A stretch of 64,000 nucleotides of DNA, taken from positions 1-64,000 of the forward strand of contig NZ_BLAY01000032.1 of assembly GCF_020521235.1 (NCBI RefSeq). Reading direction: 5' to 3'. How positions within the stretch are numbered: position 1 is the first letter of the stretch; each line of letters begins with the position of its first letter. Position numbers and translations under genes: made by a program. Shown piece after piece: positions 56,635 to 64,000 of this stretch. Under the pieces are notes generated by a model. It was not told the DNA's origin. It made no database searches and worked only from the letters and a program-made list of their open reading frames with translations. The DNA comes from Microseira wollei NIES-4236. GTDB taxonomy: Bacteria; Cyanobacteriota; Cyanobacteriia; Cyanobacteriales; Aerosakkonemataceae.

Positions 56635-56941
56635 GATTTTGAGGTTTTGAGCAGCAAGACTATTCTATTTTACTCGCTTGGCGCTGGAAGAATATTGAAT
56701 TATTGAACCGCGAAGACGCAAAGGACACGAAGGAAGAAAAAAGAAGAGGTAGGTAATCGCGGAAGTGCTAAGGGAGTAATTAAGTTATGAGCGTGGGACA
56801 ATAGAGTTTGGCGATCGCTCTCACCACAGGGCCATTGGTAATAGCTATTTGGTAATTAGATTTAAAGGCTGTGTCATCTTAACAATTACCCATTACCCAT
56901 TACCTATTACCAGTGTCCTTGGATCTAAATAGCAACTTGGG
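56635..56941. other. Repeat-derived intergenic region
   Basis: It contains GAACCGCGAAGACGCAAAGG (a common cyanobacterial dispersed motif, inverted relative to 16,750) and TTACCCATTACCCATTACC runs next to AGCAACTTGGGCTAGTA, a degenerate relative of the CAAGTTGCTAGTTAT MITE end. No gene seen. Confidence 0.5.
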
Positions 56942-57226
56942 CTAGTATAAAATATTGGCTTTCGAGGAATAATCTGGACAATTAATTGCTGCTTCAGAAT
57001 TGGCAATCCGGGGATGCACGGTACACTTGAGGCGATAGTCGTTGGTGAAAAACTGACAGTTAGCGCAGGGAATTTGGTGCATCACCTTCGCCCTGGTGAC
57101 GCTTTCTGCGATCGCTGACCAAACACCCCAAGCTAAAACCGCTACAAATGCCCAGGCAAAGAAAAAGCAAACCGGCGCTAAAAACGGTTGAATTGCGCGA
57201 ACTAGAGGATACAGGAGTTCAAACAC
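56942..57226 (-). CDS. Small membrane protein with Cys motif
   Basis: 94 residues. One membrane segment (FLAPVCFFFAWAFVAVLAWGVW) is followed by a soluble tail with CANCQFF, LKCTVHP and INCPDY, four cysteines that could bind a metal or form disulfides. It looks like a conserved cyanobacterial hypothetical protein. Its start is preceded by a repeat-rich spacer and then the MITE at 57334. Confidence 0.7.
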   Translation of the reverse strand: MFELLYPLVRAIQPFLAPVCFFFAWAFVAVLAWGVWSAIAESVTRAKVMHQIPCANCQFFTNDYRLKCTVHPRIANSEAAINCPDYSSKANILY

Positions 57227-57333
57227 GGCTATTTTCAGAACAAAGTGGAACTAATAGCTTAAATGTAAATAAATATAATCAGCTATTTTCTCTATCTCAC
57301 GATAGATTGATTGGCAAAGGGTAATGAGTACTA

Positions 57334-57474
57334 ACGTAAGTTGCTAGTTATAAACAAGGGCGTTGCTAATTGCTAATTGCTCGCTTGCTAATTGCTAATA
57401 TAGGATTTTTACTGACATTAGCCATTAGCCATTAGCCATTAGCCGCTCTTTGAGAGATAACTAGCAACTTGGGT
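57334..57474 (+). mobile_element. MITE, third copy, TACTA duplication
   Basis: 141 bp with ends ACGTAAGTTGCTAGTTAT and ATAACTAGCAACTTGGGT, flanked by TACTA at 57329-57333 and 57475-57479. It contains GCTAATTGCTAATTGC and TTAGCCATTAGCCAT runs. It lies between chlG and the 94-residue protein gene. Confidence 0.88.
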
Positions 57475-57528
57475 TACTAGGAAATATATCCAGCAATTAC
57501 CCATTACCAATTACCAATTACTGATTAC

Positions 57529-58566
57529 CTAAACACCAGCATGGCCTAAAGCCAAACCTGCCACCAGCATTCCTAAAACTAGGAAAGGCTGGGCGCTTGC
57601 TTGATACTTTACGTCATTTTTCAGCGGGTCGCGCAGGAAGTACATATCTTGAAACACAATTTGAGGAATCACTAGCAGCACCAGGATGGTGGCGTAGAGA
57701 TTTTGGTGAATGTAAACTAGGTAACCAGCGATCGCACCTTGAAATACATCGATCATCAGCACGCAAATCCAAGCTGCTGTAGTCACGCCAAACATCACCG
57801 GCATAGACTTCAATCCTAACTGCTTGTCTCCTTCGATACTCTTGAAGTCGTTAACAATCGCAATCCCCAATCCGGCGAAACTGTAGAACAGAGTTAAAAC
57901 GACAATTGTCAGATTGAGGTCGCCAAATAAAGCATGACCAGTCCACCAAGGGAGGGCGATGTAGCTGGAACCTAAAGCATAAGTACCCAGCCAGCCGTTT
58001 TGCTTTAATTTCAACGGAGGTGCAGAGTAAATATAGGCGAGGAATGCACCGCCGATGGCGATACAAGTAATCGTGGGAAATTCGTGTCCTGCCCATTGAT
58101 CGAGGATAAATGCCAAACCAATCCCAGCGAGTAACAGTACCCAAACTTGAGCGATGACTTGGGGAAGGGAAATTGCTCCCGAGGGGATGGGGCGGTAGGG
58201 TTCGTTAATCGCATCGATCTCGCGATCGTAGTACTCATTCACCACTTGGGTATAACCTGTCATGAACGGCCCCGACAGCAACATGCACGCCGCCGATATC
58301 AGCACGTTTTCTAAGGTCCAAGTATAGTTACCCGAAGAAGCCGCACCGCAGATTACGCCCCACATCAGGGGTATCCAGGTGATTGGTTTCATCAGTTGCA
58401 GGCGAATTTTCCAGATATTGGTTTCCTTTGCAGCCCCTTTCATCCCTAGCATTTGCCGCATCTTGGCATTGCCACTGGCATCGAGGGGCGCTTCGGTATT
58501 GGGTTGTACATCCACCTCAGCCGTTGTGGCGTCCGTGGGAAGTTGGGAGGAAGGCGAGTCAGACAT
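57529..58566 (-). CDS. chlG: Chlorophyll synthase
   Basis: 345-residue UbiA-superfamily prenyltransferase. The polyprenyl-diphosphate site reads NEYYDREIDAINEPYRPIPSG, and a second Asp-rich loop is NDFKSIEGDKQLGLKS. About eight to nine membrane segments. It attaches geranylgeranyl or phytyl to chlorophyllide in the thylakoid or plasma membrane. The family length is right. It marks the host as an oxygenic phototroph. A tnpB gene lies immediately upstream. Confidence 0.95.
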   Translation of the reverse strand: MSDSPSSQLPTDATTAEVDVQPNTEAPLDASGNAKMRQMLGMKGAAKETNIWKIRLQLMKPITWIPLMWGVICGAASSGNYTWTLENVLISAACMLLSGPFMTGYTQVVNEYYDREIDAINEPYRPIPSGAISLPQVIAQVWVLLLAGIGLAFILDQWAGHEFPTITCIAIGGAFLAYIYSAPPLKLKQNGWLGTYALGSSYIALPWWTGHALFGDLNLTIVVLTLFYSFAGLGIAIVNDFKSIEGDKQLGLKSMPVMFGVTTAAWICVLMIDVFQGAIAGYLVYIHQNLYATILVLLVIPQIVFQDMYFLRDPLKNDVKYQASAQPFLVLGMLVAGLALGHAGV

Positions 58567-58587
58567 AGTTACAGGTTTTATAGACTT

Positions 58588-59814
58588 TTATCTCAATCGC
58601 AAGCGTCCAACCATTTTGTAAGGTGTAACCCTTACTGGACGTACTACTACGCCCTGTATCCCCTCGGCAAAAGCGTTGGGGAATACTTTTGTGATAATAT
58701 TGGCGCTGCCATTAACATCAGCATTAATTAGCCTACCATCAGCAGATCGAAATAAACCTCTTTTAACTCGCTTTCCCCTATATGACGCTTGTTTGACACA
58801 TGGTTCGTTATCCAAGAAAGAACACTTACTTGTATAACTTTCTTCCGTGACAATCACTTTAATTCCCGCTAAATTTGCCTTATAAGTCAGCAAGTGGATA
58901 AATCTGGCATGAGGAATCGAGACAAAGTTTTGATTGTTGCGCCTCCCTAAATTAATTTCTTGCTTCCAGCCATCATTTTTTCCAATCACCAGTGTCCCTA
59001 TTTGGTTAGCTGCCAAGTGATTTATAATATAACGGCTAGCGTGGTGCAAGTAGTTTTCTACCAGTAAGTTTCTCTTGTGTGTTAGTTTTTTAATACGGGC
59101 AGATGTTTTGATTTGATACTTTAAGTATGATTGTAAAACTGCCTTCTTTTTGTTGTAGTAAGCGTTAATCGCTTTGAGGGGTTTGCCGTTGATGATAATT
59201 GGGGTGAACCCCGATTTGTTCGAGGTAATCGTGGCTAGATTATTTAACCCAATGTCTATCCCGGCAATCGTTTGCGCCTCCTGCTCTATTGAAGATGGGA
59301 CGGCGATGTCGTAAATTACCTCAATTACATAATGGTAAGTTTTTGGGACAATTCTAACTTGTGAGGGCTGTTTGACTTTTGTAGTCAAGAAAATGTTGGT
59401 TAAGGATAGATGAATCACTCCTCTAGATAGCCAAGACTTACTTATGGCTTGGTTAGTGTATGTGACGACATTTCTGCCTTTTGTTTTGTGTTTGTATTTG
59501 GGTAGCCTTGGAATAGAATTAAACTTTTCTGGATGTTTTCCGTATTCAATGGTTGCGGCAAAGAATGATTTCCAGCTTTCATGTAACCTCAATAAAACTT
59601 GCTGGGAGACTTTAGCCGGAAGTGCGTAGTCGGGTGTGCCTTGACACAGTTTTTGAACTTTATAGTAATCCTTGTAAACTCCTTTGAAGATAAATTCTTG
59701 TCTAATTATGTAATTGGCAAAGTTGAATAGATTTTTTGACATCAAAGACAAATTGTCCAGTTCCGAGTAGAACTGATGATTTTTGTCAATAATGTGTTTT
59801 TCAACTAGCTGCAT
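58588..59814 (-). CDS. tnpB: Solo TnpB (IS605 OrfB type)
   Basis: 408-residue TnpB: RuvC I AGIDIGLNNLATITSNKSG, RuvC II TLVIGKNDGWKQEINLG, RuvC III SADGRLINADVNGSANI. Only two cysteines (SYTSKCSFLDNEPCV) remain where the Cys4 finger usually lies. No tnpA is adjacent. It has the same family signature as the fragment at 25298-25827. It sits 21 bp upstream of chlG, possibly separating chlG from its native promoter. Confidence 0.9.
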   Translation of the reverse strand: MQLVEKHIIDKNHQFYSELDNLSLMSKNLFNFANYIIRQEFIFKGVYKDYYKVQKLCQGTPDYALPAKVSQQVLLRLHESWKSFFAATIEYGKHPEKFNSIPRLPKYKHKTKGRNVVTYTNQAISKSWLSRGVIHLSLTNIFLTTKVKQPSQVRIVPKTYHYVIEVIYDIAVPSSIEQEAQTIAGIDIGLNNLATITSNKSGFTPIIINGKPLKAINAYYNKKKAVLQSYLKYQIKTSARIKKLTHKRNLLVENYLHHASRYIINHLAANQIGTLVIGKNDGWKQEINLGRRNNQNFVSIPHARFIHLLTYKANLAGIKVIVTEESYTSKCSFLDNEPCVKQASYRGKRVKRGLFRSADGRLINADVNGSANIITKVFPNAFAEGIQGVVVRPVRVTPYKMVGRLRLR

Positions 59815-60094
59815 CGATGATTAGGTTTTTGGCAGGCATGATGTGGCTGATTTTACCACAGATGACTAGGATTGGCTATAACAGCCTATAATCTGAGTGA
59901 AGTTTTACAATACCGATGAGAGGATTTTAGATGGGTGAATTTGGGATTGAACGCTTTATCCTTTACTCGCTTCGGTGCTAGAAGATCTCTTCTTTCTTGG
60001 CGTCTTGGCGTCTACCCTACGGGAAGCCGCTGCGCGTCTTGGCGGTTCATTTAATTCTTCTATCACCGAAACGAGTAGGAGGATCGCTCCCCCG

Positions 60095-61264
60095 CTAGAA
60101 CGAAATCGTCAAATAATTATTCTGGAACTTAGCGCCTTTGACAGATTGCCCGCTAAGTTGGGGAGGTAGATAGATATTGCGGCGTTGGTCGCCTGCTTCG
60201 ATGGTGACTTCTGGGCCGTACTGGGTGAGTTTGACCTGTTTTTTGTCAAATCCGGGTAAGAACAGGCGCACTTGACGTCCAGCAATGTCGATCTCGATGG
60301 GTTTGGGGACGCCCGCTGCTTTGAGAAAATCGGGTAGGGCGTCGATTAGGGGTTGCCAGTCGTCGCCGATGCGAACGGGAACGGTACTGACCGGCAGGGG
60401 TGCAAACTCGGAGGTGGTGATTTCGGTTGCCGATGTTTCCCGGTCGTAAGTCTCGTAGACTTGTTCCAGGGTTTGAGCTTTCTGTGCGGCAAAGGTATCC
60501 GCCATCACGGTCTGGTTGAGAATCACCCCAGAAACGGTCAGACCGATTTGTTGGGCGCTACCCCAGAGGTATTTGGCAGTTGCGATCGCATTTGGGTCGC
60601 CTGTCGTCACCAAATATGCCGCTACCCGTTTGGGGTCAGACATCGCTGCCTTCCCTTGGTCGAGCAAGTTATTTACCTGGTTGGTGGGTTGAGCAAAGTT
60701 ATCCCCGATTAAGTTGACATTCAAGATGGCGCTGGTGACGGGTTGAATGAACGGCGACAGGGTTTTGCCCAAATCCGAATTGATAAAAACATCCCGAAAT
60801 CGGCGGATGTACCAACTCATAATTTCCGGCGTTCCTAACATCCGCAGAAGGGCTTTATCTCCCGTCCCGTCGTAGACGATCGCGTCGTATTTGCCGCAAG
60901 CGTCGTACTCCCGCAGGGCGTTCAGCGCTAACGCACTGTCCATCCCCGGCAATACTCCTAGCTCTTGACCGTAGACTTCTTTTATGATCGGAGTTCGCAG
61001 GTATTGGGCTTCCAAATCTTTTACTTGTTCCCAGCTGCGTTCCAGCAGGACGGTAGTCTGAAACTGCACCGCCTGCAAGTTAGGAGCCAGTTGTTGGGGA
61101 TCAAGACCAATTGCCGTACCTAAAAGCGAACTTAATGCTGGTTCGGTGTCGCCAAAAGCCAGCAGGACTCGCGCACCAGAGGCGGCAAGTCGTTTAGCTG
61201 TTGCGATGGCGATCGTCGTGCGACCTACGCCACCTTTGCCTAAAAATGTCAAAATCAGGGACAT
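60095..61264 (-). CDS. Get3/ArsA-like ATPase with C-terminal HSP20-like domain
   Basis: 389 residues. N-terminal deviant P-loop FLGKGGVGRTTIA keeps the signature lysine (K10) but has Arg where the usual second P-loop lysine stands. IVYDGTGDK is the Walker B/switch region. The C-terminal roughly 80 residues (RQVRLFLPGFDKKQVKLTQYG) resemble the alpha-crystallin-like domain found in cyanobacterial members. A membrane-protein targeting or redox role has been proposed for the family; the function here is not shown. It follows petP by 10 bp, forming an operon-like pair. Confidence 0.82.
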   Translation of the reverse strand: MSLILTFLGKGGVGRTTIAIATAKRLAASGARVLLAFGDTEPALSSLLGTAIGLDPQQLAPNLQAVQFQTTVLLERSWEQVKDLEAQYLRTPIIKEVYGQELGVLPGMDSALALNALREYDACGKYDAIVYDGTGDKALLRMLGTPEIMSWYIRRFRDVFINSDLGKTLSPFIQPVTSAILNVNLIGDNFAQPTNQVNNLLDQGKAAMSDPKRVAAYLVTTGDPNAIATAKYLWGSAQQIGLTVSGVILNQTVMADTFAAQKAQTLEQVYETYDRETSATEITTSEFAPLPVSTVPVRIGDDWQPLIDALPDFLKAAGVPKPIEIDIAGRQVRLFLPGFDKKQVKLTQYGPEVTIEAGDQRRNIYLPPQLSGQSVKGAKFQNNYLTISF

Positions 61265-61274
61265 CGTTGCTTCC

Positions 61275-61472
61275 TTATGCTTTGAGGAGTTCTATTTCGT
61301 CTTCAAAGAACCAGGTGGAAAATTTGTCATCAAACTGTACAACAACACCCACTCCGCTGGCATCTACCATTTTGAAGGCTTGAATGATGCCGGTTTGACC
61401 TAACCGTTTGACCACCTCCGCAGATGAGCGATCCCGCAGACGACGCACGCGCACTTTTTGACCGATTTCCAT
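61275..61472 (-). CDS. petP: PetP-like (DUF2862) cytochrome b6f-associated small protein
   Basis: 65 residues from the ATG at 61472 (GAGTTCAAATGG context; the longer frame upstream lacks family similarity). MEIGQKVRVRRLRDR, GQTGIIQAF and GVGVVVQFDDKF fit a small SH3-like fold, as in PetP, a cyanobacterial subunit or regulator of the cytochrome b6f complex. It is followed at once by the Get3-like gene. Confidence 0.78.
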   Translation of the reverse strand: MEIGQKVRVRRLRDRSSAEVVKRLGQTGIIQAFKMVDASGVGVVVQFDDKFSTWFFEDEIELLKA

Positions 61473-62032
61473 TTGAACTCCAACTAGATAAACCACTCCA
61501 CAGGGTGGAGAACCGCTATTGACGCTTTGCATACAATACCGGCTTCTGCGCTACACAAGCTAGCGCCTCCCCCACCGCCGTCGGGTAATACAGATTGAGA
61601 TGCGGGTGTGATTAGCCCCACATTACAGTTTACGGAATTAGGATCCAGCGCAGACTCGCAGCCAAGGCAGAAGATCGCACCTTGGGCACTTGACCAAGAA
61701 GACGCTCCCGACACGGGGAAACGGGGACCTGGGGAATACAACAAGAACTAGACCCGTCCTCTTCCACAATGTTTTGCCCAAATTGCACAAATATGAATAA
61801 AATCTTAACCTGAGACTGGAAAACTCAGGGAGTAGGTTATGAACTGTTTGGTAGCTCTGGAGCGTCTTTGACGCCCTTTGCCGCAAGCGATCGCATTCGT
61901 GGATTTCTAAAGTACCATCTAACAAAGGAAAAACGTTTCCGTCTCTCAAGTGCAGCCAGCCGTGCTGCATATCCCGATCTGATTTATTTTTTGTCTGTGG
62001 TGGTGTGTTGATAGTGAGCGAGGAAACAGAAA
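61473..62032. other. Divergent promoter region between petP and the ABC exporter
   Basis: Contains CAAGAAGACGCTCCCGACACGGGG-type sequence and a HIP1-like GCGATCGC near 61,888. Short ORFs here overlap each other on both strands and have no recognisable domain. Probably holds divergent promoters for petP and the exporter. Confidence 0.4.
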
Positions 62033-62890
62033 TTGCTGAGATCGGTCAAAGGAGTTGAAAGGAAAACTGAAAGGTTTCGCCGCTGGATACCAGCGCAGCA
62101 CCCTTTCTTGGCGAAGTTAGACCTCCTGAAAACATTGGTGGTACGAGATTTAGAAGCTCGACATAAAGGTTCTGTTTTGGGAAATTTGTGGCCTTTGCTG
62201 AATCAGTTGTCCCAATTGCTGATTTACACCTATGTTTTCTCGATTGTTCTAAAGGTCAAACTTAGCCTCCAAGGGTTACCAGAAAATAACTTAACCTTTG
62301 GTTTGTGGATGTTTGCCGGATTGTTATCTTGGAATGCTTTTACCATGGCCTTGGTAGCAGCATCTGTATCGGTAATTAACCAAACTAATTTGATAAAAAA
62401 GGTAGTCTTTCCACTGGCATTGTTACCTTTAGTGCCGGTGTTTAGCGCCTTTGTGGAAAGCTGTTTCGGGTTAATTGCGTTGATTGTAATGGTAGGGTTG
62501 CTCGCCGGTACGGTGAAAATTACCCTATTGCTGCTACCGCTGATTTGGTTGCCTCAATTGCTGCTAACAATTGGCTTGAGTTATCTGGTAGCTGGGTTAA
62601 CGGTATTTCTGCGGGATGTTCCCCAAACTTTGGGGGTTTTACTCAATTTGTGGTTCTACCTCACCCCACTTGTTTATCCCGCCTCGGTGATTCCAGAAAA
62701 ATGGCAAAGTTGGGTATTTTTATTAAACCCAATGGCAGCGATCGCTGAAACTTATCGCGACTTAATTTTAGTCGGAGAAGTCAGGCACGGGCAAGCGTGG
62801 GCAATTGTTTCCCTCGTTTCTGTCGTCGTCTGTTACGGAGGTTTCTGGGTATATCAGCGCTTGCGGAAAGCATTTGCTGATGTACTTTGA
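62033..62890 (+). CDS. ABC-2 type exporter permease (polysaccharide or O-antigen type)
   Basis: 285 residues. FLAKLDLLKTLVVRDLEARHKGSVLGNLWPLL is the cytosolic N-terminal element of Wzm/KpsM/TagG permeases, followed by six membrane segments. It starts at a TTG (62033) preceded by AGGAAACAG. It pairs with the ATPase 51 bp downstream, with which it would export a lipid-linked glycan or similar polymer. Confidence 0.88.
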   Translation: MLRSVKGVERKTERFRRWIPAQHPFLAKLDLLKTLVVRDLEARHKGSVLGNLWPLLNQLSQLLIYTYVFSIVLKVKLSLQGLPENNLTFGLWMFAGLLSWNAFTMALVAASVSVINQTNLIKKVVFPLALLPLVPVFSAFVESCFGLIALIVMVGLLAGTVKITLLLLPLIWLPQLLLTIGLSYLVAGLTVFLRDVPQTLGVLLNLWFYLTPLVYPASVIPEKWQSWVFLLNPMAAIAETYRDLILVGEVRHGQAWAIVSLVSVVVCYGGFWVYQRLRKAFADVL

Positions 62891-62940
62891 ACTTGTCATC
62901 GATTAACTCTCAAAGAAAGCCGTTTATTTTCAGCAGTACC

Positions 62941-64000
62941 ATGACTGAGATAGCAATTGCCATCAACAACGTTTCCAAGTGTTTTAAGCGTTATGCAAAT
63001 CCGGCGGATCGCTTGAAAGAATTATTACTTCCAGGCACAGTTAAAGCCAAGGAATTTTGGGCTTTGCGCGATGTTAACTTAGAAATTCCCAAAGGAAAAA
63101 CCATTGGGATTGTCGGACGCAATGGGTCGGGGAAAAGTACGCTCCTGCAAATTATTGCGGGAACTCTCACGCCTACCAGCGGCGAGGTTGTTGTTAACGG
63201 CAGGGTAGCGGCATTATTAGAACTGGGTAGCGGTTTTAATCCCGAATTCACCGGCAGGCAAAATGTATTTTTTAACGGTCAGTTGCTGGGGTTAACTTAC
63301 CAAGAAATAGAAGCAAGGTATGATGCGATCGCAGCCTTTGCAGACATTGGCGATTTTATCGACCAACCCGTCAAAACCTACTCCAGCGGGATGTTTGTCC
63401 GCTTAGCTTTTGCCGTCGCCACCAGCGTCGATCCCGATATCTTAGTAGTAGATGAAGCACTGTCAGTCGGAGATGAAGCTTTCCAGCGCAAATGTTACGC
63501 CAGAATTCAAGCAATTAAAGATCGAGGCGGCACGATTCTGTTTGTTTCCCATTCTCCCACCTCAGTCGTATCGCTTTGCGACTGGGCTATATTAATGGAT
63601 AGAGGAGAATTGCTACTCGTTAGCCATCCCAAAATGGCGATTTCCAAATATCAAGAACTGATTTACGCCCCGCTCGCTAAAGCCGAATATATCCGGCAAG
63701 AAATTCGCAGTTTGCATCAATTAAATTCTCAAAATACGCAGGTTTATATGACAAATAAACTGGCAACAAAACCTAGTATTAATCAAGAAAATCGCGAATT
63801 TTACGACCCAGAAATGATTCCGGCTACCACGATTAACTACCGATCTCGTGGGGCAAAAATTATCGATCCTCGCATCACTACCCTAGATGGTGAAGTTGTT
63901 AATCATTTGGTAAATCGTCGAGATTATATTTACACCTACTCGGTGACTTTTTCTAAACCTGCTGCCAAAGTCCGCTTCGGTATGCTAATTAAAACCCCCA
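62941..64000 (+). CDS. ABC exporter ATPase (Wzt-like), 3' end outside window
   Basis: Open from the ATG at 62941 to the window end (353 codons). Walker A is GRNGSGKST, signature YSSGMFVRLAFA, Walker B DILVVDEALSVGD, H-loop FVSHSPTS. After residue about 250 it continues into a region (SRGAKIIDPRITTLDG) resembling the glycan-binding C-terminal domain of Wzt proteins. Together with the upstream permease it forms an exporter for a capsular, O-antigen or related polysaccharide. Confidence 0.92.
   Translation, partial: MTEIAIAINNVSKCFKRYANPADRLKELLLPGTVKAKEFWALRDVNLEIPKGKTIGIVGRNGSGKSTLLQIIAGTLTPTSGEVVVNGRVAALLELGSGFNPEFTGRQNVFFNGQLLGLTYQEIEARYDAIAAFADIGDFIDQPVKTYSSGMFVRLAFAVATSVDPDILVVDEALSVGDEAFQRKCYARIQAIKDRGGTILFVSHSPTSVVSLCDWAILMDRGELLLVSHPKMAISKYQELIYAPLAKAEYIRQEIRSLHQLNSQNTQVYMTNKLATKPSINQENREFYDPEMIPATTINYRSRGAKIIDPRITTLDGEVVNHLVNRRDYIYTYSVTFSKPAAKVRFGMLIKTP

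Noticed and set aside
61484..61970. Minus-strand ORFs between petP and the ABC exporter
   Set aside because: They overlap each other, lack domains and fall in the probable divergent promoter region.

Overview
The window looks like cyanobacterial chromosome. It carries chlorophyll synthase (ChlG), a PetP-type small protein and a cyanobacterial Get3/ArsA-like ATPase, many GCGATCGC (HIP1) octamers, and several protein families mainly seen in cyanobacteria (Uma2, DUF29, RTX lipase, pentapeptide protein). The heavy load of short palindromes, MITE-like repeats and TnpB elements fits a large, repeat-rich, probably filamentous cyanobacterium. I cannot name the genus.

Positions 1-22,040, all on the minus strand, hold a lipopeptide megasynthase cluster. 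In transcription order it is: a 5'-truncated FAAL-ACP-C-A-PCP protein, a KS-AT-KR-ACP polyketide synthase, a C-A-PCP-C NRPS, a SyrP/TauD-like oxygenase, and an NRPS with a histidine-less C-like domain, A, PCP, E and C that runs off the window start. Adenylation pockets read by eye suggest Asn, Gly and Asp. The oxygenase next to the Asp module points to beta-hydroxyaspartate, as in siderophores of the cyanochelin type. The cluster appears to be dying: three in-frame nonsense codons, one frameshift, and loss of the FAAL N-terminus at a junction with an inverted exbD fragment. The same genes contain three families of short palindromic repeats inserted in frame. One is a 72-bp element, nine copies at six loci, always read as the same 24-residue peptide.

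Positions 22,040-32,400 are a mobile-element zone. A group II intron remnant is split by an IS200/IS605 element, followed by a tnpB fragment, an IS607 element and a solo tnpB. Within it sits a radical SAM/SPASM maturase followed by a small ricin-like protein, a candidate peptide or protein modification pair.

Positions 32,400-43,700 are accessory and decayed: a triple-repeat protein, a serine-dehydrogenase-type proteinase, a possible double-glycine-leader peptide, a broken LysR gene, a flippase fragment, an HPPD-like dioxygenase, a pentapeptide protein, and a glycosyltransferase cut by two MITEs whose target duplications allow exact reconstruction.

Positions 43,700-64,000 are mostly housekeeping: rpsA with a hexapeptide-repeat tail, a HAD phosphatase, metK, pyk, small conserved proteins, an RTX lipase, an alcohol dehydrogenase, chlG, the ATPase with petP, and a polysaccharide-type ABC exporter whose ATPase runs off the end. 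No rRNA, tRNA or CRISPR array was seen. All calls come from reading the sequence and translations; no database search was run.
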